From assembly GCA_900549995.1 (NCBI GenBank), contig URQQ01000077.1, positions 1-20,381 on the forward strand: a stretch of 20,381 nt of DNA. Reading direction: 5' to 3'. Positions within the stretch are counted from its first letter, which is position 1, and every line of letters starts with the position of its first letter. Of the stretch, positions 14,432 through 20,381 are shown piece by piece. Source of the stretch: an uncultured Lachnospiraceae bacterium (GTDB taxonomy: Bacteria > Bacillota > Clostridia > Lachnospirales > Lachnospiraceae). The position numbers and the translations under genes are program-made. The notes below the pieces were generated by a model. It saw nothing but the letters and a program-made list of their open reading frames with translations, did no database searches and had not been told where the DNA came from.

Positions 14432-14460
14432 ATTATAACAGATTTATTTGCAATAGTCAA
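14432..14460 (-). promoter_or_regulatory. Consensus promoter of the DNA-processing operon leader
   Basis: TTGACT (14455-14460) and TATAAT (14432-14437), 17-bp spacer, minus strand. Predicted start near 14425. One of the strongest promoters in the window. Confidence 0.85.
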
Positions 14461-14496
14461 TCCACCAGGAGAAAAGAGCATTCTTACTGCAAATGT

Positions 14497-14607
14497 TTAC
14501 TCCGAGCGCTTATTTCTGTAAGTTCGGTTAATCTGAAACATACACATAAAAACAACGCCAAACACGCTGCCGCCTATAAAACTAAGGATACCTATCAACC
14601 ATCCCAT
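14497..14607 (-). CDS. 36-aa membrane peptide (DUF3789-like)
   Basis: Reads MGWLIGILSFIGGSVFGVVF, then MCMFQINRTYRNKRSE. It is one hydrophobic membrane segment with a GG...G pattern and a basic cytoplasmic tail. AGGAGG lies 8 bp before the ATG. Size, GGSVFGVVFMC motif and tail fit DUF3789, a family of tiny single-span proteins found in Firmicutes conjugative elements, function unknown. It lies between the serine hydrolase terminator and the strong leader promoter. Confidence 0.75.
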   Translation of the reverse strand: MGWLIGILSFIGGSVFGVVFMCMFQINRTYRNKRSE

Positions 14608-14630
14608 ACTATATACCTCCTTTTTGATAT

Positions 14631-14659
14631 AAAAAAGAGATGCTGATAATCAACATCTC
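14631..14659 (-). terminator. Intrinsic terminator after the serine hydrolase gene
   Basis: On the minus strand GAGATGTTGA pairs with TCAGCATCTC (one G-U, 3-base loop), followed by TTTTTT. It lies 57 bp past the stop at 14716 and directly upstream of the DUF3789-like gene. Confidence 0.85.
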
Positions 14660-14715
14660 CGGGTTACAATATTCTTTTTATTTCAAAACTTTATGAATTG
14701 ATAAATCAGAATTTG

Positions 14716-15699
14716 TCATCCTAAAACAAATGGCTCGATATATTCTCTTATAAACTGAACCCTATCAAATACCAAAGGTTTGAAAGTTGCCGTAACGGAT
14801 ATAACGATATTTTTTTCGGTATTAACATATATTACATTTCCGCTATCGCCGATTGCAGAATATATTTTCTTTTCACTATCTATAATCCACCACAAAAATC
14901 CATATTGCATAAATCCAAATTTTTCATCAGTAGTTAAATATGGTGTTGTTATCTTTTCAATCCATTCAGAAGATACAATTCTTTTGTTATCATACATTCC
15001 TTTATCAAGGCACATTTGTCCTATTTTCGCCATATCTTCTGCTGATAAACACAAGCCAAAACCCGAAGTAACTGTTCCTTTGTTATCACAAAACCAACCG
15101 TTTTCTTTAGGTTCTTTTGAAGTTACAAAGCCAATATGTTCCTCTTTGTTTTTTACTGTGTAAAGATGTCTGTTCTTTATTCCAAGGGGCTTAAATAAAT
15201 ATTTATTGGCAAATTCCAATGTTGGCATATTGCTTACTTTGGTTATTATTGTACTCAATATATGTATACCGAGTGTTGAATACTTAAACTCACCTATAAT
15301 ATCGCTTTTACCGCCGAGCAAATCAAGAACTGCCTTTGTCCAATCCTCACTCATACATACTTTTGTCCAAGGCTCCGACTTGAATTTATACGGTGCGGTC
15401 ATCGTAAGCAAATGATATAAAGTAATATCGTGTATGGTCTTTTCTCCTCTTTTAATCACATAGTCAGGGAAAAAGTCCAATACTTTTTGATGAATACTTT
15501 TAATCATACCTTTGTCAATAGCAATTCCTATAAGTATGGCTATAATGCTTTTTGTTACCGAAGCAATATGAACATTATCATCTTGTTTGAAATCATTCCA
15601 AGTATCACTATAAATAATGTTGCTATCTTTGACTGCAACCACTTGGCATATATTAGGCTGTTGCTCTCCTATAACACGATGTAATTCTTCTTTATTCAT
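14716..15699 (-). CDS. Serine hydrolase, class C beta-lactamase-like fold
   Basis: 327 aa. The catalytic SxxK is visible as Ser47-Val-Thr-Lys50 (HIASVTKSI). The tyrosine motif is YST at 140-142 in place of YxN. A GDSGNVIYV segment near the C-terminus occupies the HxG/KTG position. LYHLLTMTAPY and PLGIKN are family features. There is no signal peptide, so it is probably cytoplasmic and unlikely to act on peptidoglycan or give drug resistance. Substrate unknown; esterases and peptidases share the fold. It is clearly more AT-rich than its neighbours, and has its own promoter-like -10 and terminator, so it looks like separately acquired cargo. Confidence 0.85.
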   Translation of the reverse strand: MNKEELHRVIGEQQPNICQVVAVKDSNIIYSDTWNDFKQDDNVHIASVTKSIIAILIGIAIDKGMIKSIHQKVLDFFPDYVIKRGEKTIHDITLYHLLTMTAPYKFKSEPWTKVCMSEDWTKAVLDLLGGKSDIIGEFKYSTLGIHILSTIITKVSNMPTLEFANKYLFKPLGIKNRHLYTVKNKEEHIGFVTSKEPKENGWFCDNKGTVTSGFGLCLSAEDMAKIGQMCLDKGMYDNKRIVSSEWIEKITTPYLTTDEKFGFMQYGFLWWIIDSEKKIYSAIGDSGNVIYVNTEKNIVISVTATFKPLVFDRVQFIREYIEPFVLG

Positions 15700-15732
15700 T
15701 TAATTACACCTCACTTTCAAATTCCGATTTCT

Positions 15733-15738
15733 ATTATA
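15733..15738 (-). promoter_or_regulatory. Candidate -10 box of the serine hydrolase gene
   Basis: TATAAT about 34 bp upstream of the ATG on the minus strand; the -35 is poor (GATTAA at 17 bp). Placement suggests a weak or activated promoter. Confidence 0.35.
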
Positions 15739-15776
15739 AGTGTTTCAAAAAAAATTTAATCTTTTCTTACTTGATA

Positions 15777-16616
15777 TCACAAATCAAGAATCTTTGCAAT
15801 TTCGTCCACTGTATCAAGAACTTCATTGAATTTCAAATCTCCAATGTATTTGTTGTCCGCAGCATAATTATCCCACAGAAGATATAACTGCGGCTCTTCA
15901 CGGATATCCTTCAAAATATCTCTCCAGTCCATGATATCATCAACCGAATCTCTTTTCTCCGCAGTATGAATAACTGCTGCTCTCAGAACCTCCATCTGAA
16001 CCACATCTTTACGGCTGCGGTAAAGAGTATGTAAATCATAAAAATCCCTTGCCCTTGTAGTTCCAATGTTTCTGCGGATAATCGTTTCATATTTTTCCGC
16101 AAGCACTGTCTCAAGCGTATATGCCATGACCGAAACCGTTTTCTCCTCAAACACAAACGGGAAATCATAACGAATGGCTGCAGGCGTAATAATATCTCCG
16201 GTAGTAATGTCTATCTTCATTGGGCTGTCAATCTTCCCGTATTTTGCACGCAGATGAACCCGGAAATTATTGTACGCATCATCCTCGCGGATTGGTTCAA
16301 TTTTCTGAAATTCAAAAGAAATTCCGTCTCCCACATCCATTGCGATAATCTCTTTGACTGCAGAAACGATCTCGTCCTCTTCCATCTGAATACCACGCGC
16401 CGTTGTGTCCATATCCATAGTAGTGCGTTCACCAATACCGATCATTGATGATATCAAGAGTCCGCCCTTCAAAATAAAATTGTCCCGAAAGGATGAAGCT
16501 GCCAAACGATCAATGATTCTTTCAAATAAAAACATCTGCAGCACTTCCTGTGCACGAAGATTTTTCTTCGCTGCCATGCTGCGAATGGCTCCTTTTAGTT
16601 GTTCCGGTGTCTTCAT
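15777..16616 (-). CDS. abiEii: AbiEii-type nucleotidyltransferase toxin
   Basis: 279 aa. It has the nucleotidyltransferase core of the AbiEii/AbiGii family: NFILKGGLLISS (46-57) with Lys50-Gly-Gly, then ERTTMDMDTTARG with the acidic pair Asp68/Asp70, and VLAEKYETIIRRN then TRARDFYDLHTLY towards the middle. Toxins of this family modify tRNA or other nucleic acids with nucleotides and cause growth arrest or phage abortive infection. Its ATG follows directly on the end of the antitoxin gene. It would stabilise the element or defend the host. Motifs look intact. Confidence 0.92.
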   Translation of the reverse strand: MKTPEQLKGAIRSMAAKKNLRAQEVLQMFLFERIIDRLAASSFRDNFILKGGLLISSMIGIGERTTMDMDTTARGIQMEEDEIVSAVKEIIAMDVGDGISFEFQKIEPIREDDAYNNFRVHLRAKYGKIDSPMKIDITTGDIITPAAIRYDFPFVFEEKTVSVMAYTLETVLAEKYETIIRRNIGTTRARDFYDLHTLYRSRKDVVQMEVLRAAVIHTAEKRDSVDDIMDWRDILKDIREEPQLYLLWDNYAADNKYIGDLKFNEVLDTVDEIAKILDL

Positions 16617-17236
16617 TATAAAACCTCCATATATGTTCTTATCTTATCTTCAATTCCAAATACCTTGCCATATTTCAGCAATTTTCGGTTATTTGGATTT
16701 GTCTTAAAATAGTCCTTAATTGCCTGCGTAAAAAGCTGGAGCTCAATTTGATCCTTATCCCGGATCACATCACAAATACAGCGCTCCCTGTCATACAGCT
16801 TTACCATCCCGCCTTGAGGGGATTTTGTTTCTGTTATTCCAAGATCGTAAACTTCCGTCTGTACATAATGACAACGTAAATTTGGATTATCACGCCTTAA
16901 CCTGCTGATGTTCGTTCCGCGAGGCAGCGTTATATCCAAGATGTTCGGCGCCCTGTCCGACATCCCCCAAAAGAACAGTGCGGTGCCATAGGAATATATT
17001 ATCTTTGCGCTTTGTGCCTGAAGAAGCGCAAACTCATCAGTAAATTCATCGGTCAAAGTATATAACCCTTTTCGCACCGGATCTAATTTTCCCATATCAA
17101 CATACTTTTTCAACATCGGTCTGCTGATTCCAGCCGCCTCAATATCAGAAGTCTTAACAAACCCATTGCTTTTTTCTGCAATTGTTTGAATTTTAGTCCA
17201 AATCGTGTCCGTATCAATGCACCTCCTTGGTTCCAT
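16616..17236 (-). CDS. abiEi: AbiEi-type antitoxin and autorepressor
   Basis: 206 aa. The N-terminal winged helix (GFVKTSDIEAAGISRPMLKK, about 25-44, then GLYTLTDEF) matches AbiEi proteins. The C-terminal antitoxin domain contains DITLPRGTNIS and YDRERCICDVIRD. Type IV antitoxins counter the toxin without direct binding, and the winged helix represses the operon. The annotated ATG lies only about 11 nt from the predicted transcription start, with no SD before it. A perfect AAGGAGGTG instead lies inside codons 3-6, so the true start may be downstream, but no ordinary in-frame start codon fits it. It overlaps the toxin gene by one base. Confidence 0.88.
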   Translation of the reverse strand: MEPRRCIDTDTIWTKIQTIAEKSNGFVKTSDIEAAGISRPMLKKYVDMGKLDPVRKGLYTLTDEFTDEFALLQAQSAKIIYSYGTALFFWGMSDRAPNILDITLPRGTNISRLRRDNPNLRCHYVQTEVYDLGITETKSPQGGMVKLYDRERCICDVIRDKDQIELQLFTQAIKDYFKTNPNNRKLLKYGKVFGIEDKIRTYMEVL

Positions 17237-17283
17237 TTACATCCGCACTCCACATTATACACTATTGAAGTGCGAATGTAAAT
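17235..17283 (-). promoter_or_regulatory. abiE promoter flanked by a 15-bp inverted repeat operator
   Basis: TTTACA (17277-17282) and TATAAT (17254-17259) on the minus strand are 17 bp apart. The promoter is bracketed by 15-bp arms at 17235-17249 and 17269-17283 (ATTTACATCCGCACT type, one mismatch). One arm covers the -35, the other the start of transcription. AbiEi proteins are known to repress by binding inverted repeats at their promoters, and this fits. Confidence 0.8.
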
Positions 17284-17325
17284 AGAACCCTCGGAGATTA
17301 GTATATCCAAATTGAAAACAGTTAT

Positions 17326-17357
17326 ACAAAAAGGGATGCCGCCGAAATGACATCCCC
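17326..17357 (-). terminator. Intrinsic terminator after the orphan gene (hairpin copy 1)
   Basis: On the minus strand GGGATGTC and GGCATCCC (17349-17356, 17333-17340) form an 8-bp stem with one G-U, followed by TTTTTG. The stem is nearly the same as the hairpin at 17777-17807. Confidence 0.75.
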
Positions 17358-17374
17358 AAGAAAAAAATCAGAAT

Positions 17375-17701
17375 CTACTCGTACTTTACTGTTTTAAACC
17401 CTCCGATTGAGGTAAACAGTTCGATAAAAGTCTCGTTAATATTCGCCATATAAAGATTCTCATACAGGAACCTTATTACTTCTGGATTTGATATTTCCAT
17501 GACAGTACGCTCTTGTTTATTAATAAGAAAATATTGCTTGGTCTCACCATTGATAAAAAATTGTTGCTGAGTGCCCTCCCAGCGATCCAGCATATAATTG
17601 AACGAATTTATATCAGCATTTTTGCCCCAATCATATACCCAACATTCTTCACCATTTCTGATAATTTTTCTGTACGTGTCCGGATTATAATAAACAGACA
17701 T
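17375..17701 (-). CDS. 108-aa orphan protein of unknown function
   Basis: The start MSVYYNPDTYRKIIRNGEEC has AGGAGG 6 bp before the ATG; a longer frame with an earlier Met is less likely. It is rich in aromatic residues (YNPDTYRK, VYDWGK, FNYMLDRW, QQQFFING), mixed strand and helix, acidic towards the end. No motif or family recognised. It has its own -10 box (17732-17737), stands as a monocistron between similar hairpins, and is AT-rich. Its place beside AbiE and a methyltransferase fits defence or anti-defence cargo, but nothing in its sequence shows a function. Confidence 0.75.
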   Translation of the reverse strand: MSVYYNPDTYRKIIRNGEECWVYDWGKNADINSFNYMLDRWEGTQQQFFINGETKQYFLINKQERTVMEISNPEVIRFLYENLYMANINETFIELFTSIGGFKTVKYE

Positions 17702-17731
17702 ATTTCGCCTCCTGTTCATAAGTATATTTGT

Positions 17732-17737
17732 ATTATA
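17732..17737 (-). promoter_or_regulatory. Candidate -10 box of the orphan gene
   Basis: TATAAT on the minus strand, about 31 bp before the ATG; no good -35 at 16-18 bp. Confidence 0.35.
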
Positions 17738-17776
17738 GCAAAAAGGCCATCCTTCTTCTACATATAGTTAAAGCAA

Positions 17777-17807
17777 CTGAGGGATGCCTACAAAAGACAT
17801 CCCCCAG
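17777..17807 (-). terminator. Hairpin after the methyltransferase gene (copy 2)
   Basis: On the minus strand CTGGGGGATGTC pairs with GGCATCCCTCAG, 12 bp with two G-U pairs and a 7-base loop. Only TTGCTTT follows, so it is a weak terminator. The GGGATGCC core is shared with the hairpin at 17333-17356. Confidence 0.55.
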
Positions 17808-17816
17808 ACGCAGATA

Positions 17817-18749
17817 CTATGCTGCGCTTCTGTTCAACGACCACATTCCCCTGCCATCATGAAAGAAGTATGTAGGATTGATCTGAAGCGTTTGGCGGAT
17901 TTTTTCTTTCCACCACTTATTTGCCTGTGCTTTTTTGTGCGGCTCTATTTTCTCATAGAGAAACGTGAGCGTCACCGGCTCGCTGCACTGTTCCAAAACG
18001 GCAGCAACCACATCACGCCATGTCGCTCCCGGCATATCCCGGATATCGACCTCCGCTTTTTTTGCCATGATAATCGGAACTAGAAGCGGTGAATCCTTTC
18101 GGACAATCATCACATACTCATGTAAGATCGGTATGAATTTCCCGCTATACTGGATCTGGTCTGAAAAGCAGTTATGCTGGGCCTTGATAATGATATTCTC
18201 CAAAGACCCCGGTTTGACGATCTCGGAAAGCATACTGTACAGCACGCCTTTCTTCTTGATATCGCCCATCAGCACCGCCATCCTGCCGCCTTTTTCAAGG
18301 GCAGAAAACTGCTTCATCATGGCGTAATTCATTTTTTCCACAAAGCCTGCCCAGTCCGGTATGCGTGACAGGTCATACTGCCTCGGGTCATAGCCGTAGC
18401 TCTTCTGGACATCCGCCGCTTTGTACATGACATCCGAATAGGTCACGATATCCCAGTATGGAGGGTGCCAGAATATAAACTCCGGGCGCTCCGGGATCTC
18501 GCAGTTCATGATGTCAAAACCGCTGTGCAGGTCATAGAGATGACTGCCAATACCCAGCTTGTCCGCCGCCGCTTTGGTCGTCCCGCTTCCGCACATATAA
18601 TCGCAGATTTCTGCCGGCTGGAAGAACTCCAGAAGGTCCTCGATCAGTCTGGGGGAACAGTTCCCCCGGTAACGGTTGTTGCCGCCTTCGCCACGCTCCG
18701 GATAGGAGACGATGCTGGTCAGCGGCCTTGTATCGCTTTTATAAGGCAT
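17817..18749 (-). CDS. SAM-dependent DNA methyltransferase with HPPYW motif
   Basis: 310 aa, GGAGG before the ATG. Amino-methyltransferase motifs appear in the order X (NRYRGNCSPRLI), I (DYMCGSGTT, 50-58), IV (HPPYW, 95-99), then a helix-rich part with GGRMAVLMGDI. Motif IV normally begins with Asp, Asn or Ser; His here is unusual, so the modified base (N6-adenine or N4-cytosine) cannot be told. The last 65 residues (ATWRDVVAAVLEQC ... MWSLN) look like a winged-helix DNA-reading domain. No restriction endonuclease gene is next to it, so it is an orphan enzyme in this window, possibly guarding the element against host restriction. Confidence 0.8.
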   Translation of the reverse strand: MPYKSDTRPLTSIVSYPERGEGGNNRYRGNCSPRLIEDLLEFFQPAEICDYMCGSGTTKAAADKLGIGSHLYDLHSGFDIMNCEIPERPEFIFWHPPYWDIVTYSDVMYKAADVQKSYGYDPRQYDLSRIPDWAGFVEKMNYAMMKQFSALEKGGRMAVLMGDIKKKGVLYSMLSEIVKPGSLENIIIKAQHNCFSDQIQYSGKFIPILHEYVMIVRKDSPLLVPIIMAKKAEVDIRDMPGATWRDVVAAVLEQCSEPVTLTFLYEKIEPHKKAQANKWWKEKIRQTLQINPTYFFHDGRGMWSLNRSAA

Positions 18750-18760
18750 AACGCCACCTC

Positions 18761-19198
18761 CTAACCTCCATTCTCAACAGACTGGTAATCTATTTCTATC
18801 GCCTCATCTGTCAAAATGGAAACATATTTTCGGAAAAGCCCTGCGACGGCCTCCTCCGTCATGAGCTGTCTGTGTTTTCCCATGTTCCAGGGATAATCCG
18901 GCACATAGAGCAGATAATCCGTGCCGTCATGGCTGTCGCACGCCACAAGATCAATGTCCTCTGCCTCAAGGATCACTTCTTTTAAGATGGTTGCCAGGCC
19001 AAGCATATAGTCCTGGTCGAACTCCAGATAATCCTCGTAGGCCGGCTCCGATATCTCACACTCATCCAGCCATGCCTGTATTTTCTTTTGGTACTCCGGT
19101 GCCAGGGAAATCAGCTTCTGCAGGCGTTCCACAGACTCATCCGTAATATCGGAAACGCAGATCCCATAGCCGTAAGTATGCCATTCTGAGTAACTCAT
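18761..19198 (-). CDS. Acidic protein of unknown function
   Basis: 145 aa starting MSYSEWHTYGYGICVSDITD. It is strongly acidic, with DYLEFDQDYMLGLATILKEV in the middle and a strand-rich part DLVACDSHDGTDYLLYVPDY. No catalytic motif recognised. Its ATG overlaps the stop of the gene upstream as ATGA, and its stop lies 11 bp before the methyltransferase start, so the two are cotranscribed. A DNA-mimic type role is possible for such acidity, but nothing specific supports it. Confidence 0.75.
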   Translation of the reverse strand: MSYSEWHTYGYGICVSDITDESVERLQKLISLAPEYQKKIQAWLDECEISEPAYEDYLEFDQDYMLGLATILKEVILEAEDIDLVACDSHDGTDYLLYVPDYPWNMGKHRQLMTEEAVAGLFRKYVSILTDEAIEIDYQSVENGG

Positions 19199-19536
19199 AC
19201 TGCACCTCCTAATGGCACGTCATCATGCCAGTTGTTTTTCGCACTGCGGAACAACTCCAAGAGCTGCACCACAGTCATGTCAACATTGGAAACATTTTCG
19301 GTAGCCTCAAACCCATCTGCACTTAATTCAAACCAGCAATGGTCCACCTCCTCGTCAAACCTGTCAAAGCGTTTTTCAGGAAGCCCCACCTGCCGGGGAA
19401 TGAAATATTCCCCACAGTCCAGACAGGATATGACTTCTGCGATTTGCACTTCGCTTATCTCGCCAATAACCACACAGGAATTTGGCATCTTGTAGTTGTC
19501 TGCATCCCGGTAGAGATAGTTAATCCTTGTATTCAT
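19195..19536 (-). CDS. Small acidic protein of unknown function
   Basis: 113 aa starting MNTRINYLYRDADNYKMPNS. It contains ISCLDCGEYFIPRQVGLPEK, where a CLDCG pair could bind metal only with partners not seen here. WFELSADGFEATENVSN and a helix VVQLLELFRSAK follow. It is net acidic. It overlaps the next gene by 4 bp and starts 5 bp after the preceding stop, so the block is tightly coupled. No family recognised. Confidence 0.75.
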   Translation of the reverse strand: MNTRINYLYRDADNYKMPNSCVVIGEISEVQIAEVISCLDCGEYFIPRQVGLPEKRFDRFDEEVDHCWFELSADGFEATENVSNVDMTVVQLLELFRSAKNNWHDDVPLGGAV

Positions 19537-19541
19537 AGTCT

Positions 19542-20381
19542 TTATGTCTCCTTTTTCAGATACTCACTCACAAACTCATGTGCAACCTCTGAAACGCTCT
19601 CCCAGTAAGATTCCCAGTAAGAATCGTTTTTGCCCAGCTTGTTCTGGAGCCTTTCCGGGAAACGGGGATCCTGGACCATGCGGTTATATTGCTCATCGGT
19701 CAGCTGATCCAATTCATCCCAGTCTGACACCTGTGATACAAAATCTTCAAGCTGGCAGGACGCCTGGTAAAGCCATCCCATCTCCCTGACAAACCGATTG
19801 GAAACGCAGAACTGCTGAGAGACGATTGCGATATGGTAATGGCTCTCGCAGTATTCGCCGTCAATGTAACATTCATAGAGGGAGTCCGTGGAATGCTCCT
19901 TGAACTTCTCATCATCCACCCATTGCGGAATACAGCCGCTTTCCTGCTCCTCTTTCAGTTTCTGGACCAGTATGCGTTTCGCATCATTGAAGTCCGTATA
20001 GACCTCGGAAGAATTTCCCTGTTCGCCGTCAACCGCCCAATCTTCCAAAAGAATATAAATCCTTGGATGCTGGCGACACTCTTTCAGGTCATCAAGCGGC
20101 TCCACCATAGACGGAGCCATGATGACAAGATCCAGGATGATGTCGTCAATGGTCTTTTTCTGGTCATACAGTTCAGAGAAAACCTCTTCCAGCTTTTTTA
20201 CTTCACAGGGCAGTGCAGGAACTTCAAAAGAGCAATATATATCCGGCGTTTCATTTTCCGTTTCCTTATCCTCTCCATCACGGATTTCCGTAATCGTCCC
20301 ATACAGACCCTCATACTCGCTTTCCGGCGTTCCCACGATGGGAGCGCCGATTACATAAGTTGTGCCGTCGTATTCAAACTC
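19542..20381 (-). CDS. Acidic protein of unknown function, 5' end outside the window
   Basis: At least 279 aa; the frame is open to the right edge (EFEYDGTTYVIGAPIVGTPE), so the true start is outside. The N-terminal visible part (GAPIVGTPESEYEGLYGTIT) looks like a small beta barrel. A helical segment (CEVKKLEEVFSELYDQKKTI) follows, then a strand-helix region with IYILLEDWAVDGEQ and YECYIDGEYCESHYHIAIVS. The C-terminus is helical and acidic, with a tandem DSYWESYWESV. Family not recognised. It is the first visible gene of the 20381-17817 run. Confidence 0.7.
   Translation of the reverse strand, partial: EFEYDGTTYVIGAPIVGTPESEYEGLYGTITEIRDGEDKETENETPDIYCSFEVPALPCEVKKLEEVFSELYDQKKTIDDIILDLVIMAPSMVEPLDDLKECRQHPRIYILLEDWAVDGEQGNSSEVYTDFNDAKRILVQKLKEEQESGCIPQWVDDEKFKEHSTDSLYECYIDGEYCESHYHIAIVSQQFCVSNRFVREMGWLYQASCQLEDFVSQVSDWDELDQLTDEQYNRMVQDPRFPERLQNKLGKNDSYWESYWESVSEVAHEFVSEYLKKET

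Noticed and set aside
14716..15699. Reading the serine hydrolase as a beta-lactam resistance gene
   Set aside because: There is no signal peptide, the YxN motif is altered to YST, and cytoplasmic esterase-like relatives are common.
1..20381. CRISPR arrays, insertion sequences, tRNA genes
   Set aside because: I saw no regularly spaced repeat array, no transposase and no complete tRNA on either strand by eye.

Overview
The window looks like one end of an integrative and conjugative element (ICE) of the Tn916-like integrase type, inserted in a Firmicutes chromosome. Codon use, strong AAGGAGG ribosome binding sites, sigma-A promoters and the protein families all point to a gut Clostridium relative, probably Lachnospiraceae; that placement is inference. 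Every gene I can support lies on the minus strand, so reading from high to low coordinates follows transcription. The element continues past the right edge. No relaxase or type IV secretion gene is visible here.

Layout. 1-1250 is AT-rich presumed host DNA: a strong promoter with an rRNA-leader-like transcript running off the left edge, and a membrane protein gene. 1251-1512 holds the presumed element end, with three phased TGTTGTC repeats beside the integrase gene. 1513-4820 is the recombination and regulation module: tyrosine integrase, a 56-aa ribbon-helix-helix protein, a DUF6462-type excisionase candidate, an Orf8-like helix-turn-helix protein, an Orf7-like sigma factor and an XRE regulator. 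4990-6292 is a plasmid-type ParM/ParR segregation pair. 6426-14231 is a DNA-processing module: CHC2/Toprim primase, DUF4313 protein, a candidate single-strand annealing protein, a small helical protein, a RecD2-like helicase, a deoxyribosyltransferase-like protein, a YqaJ exonuclease and a weakly DUF932-like protein. It is preceded by a strong promoter whose leader contains two successive intrinsic terminators.

14497-18749 is accessory cargo: a 36-aa DUF3789-like membrane peptide, an AT-rich serine hydrolase, an AbiEi/AbiEii type IV toxin-antitoxin with an operator-like promoter, an orphan 108-aa gene, and a DNA methyltransferase with an unusual HPPYW motif. 18761-20381 is a closely packed block of three unrecognised acidic proteins, the last cut by the window edge.

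How it fits together (inference): integrase, excisionase and the sigma/XRE genes would control excision and transfer. ParMR and the primase/helicase would maintain and copy the excised circle. YqaJ with the annealing-protein candidate would give the element its own recombination route. AbiE and the methyltransferase are defence or stability cargo. The least explained parts are the leader at 14283-14460, the several terminators inside what otherwise looks like one long operon, and the structured region at 3432-3600 upstream of xis.
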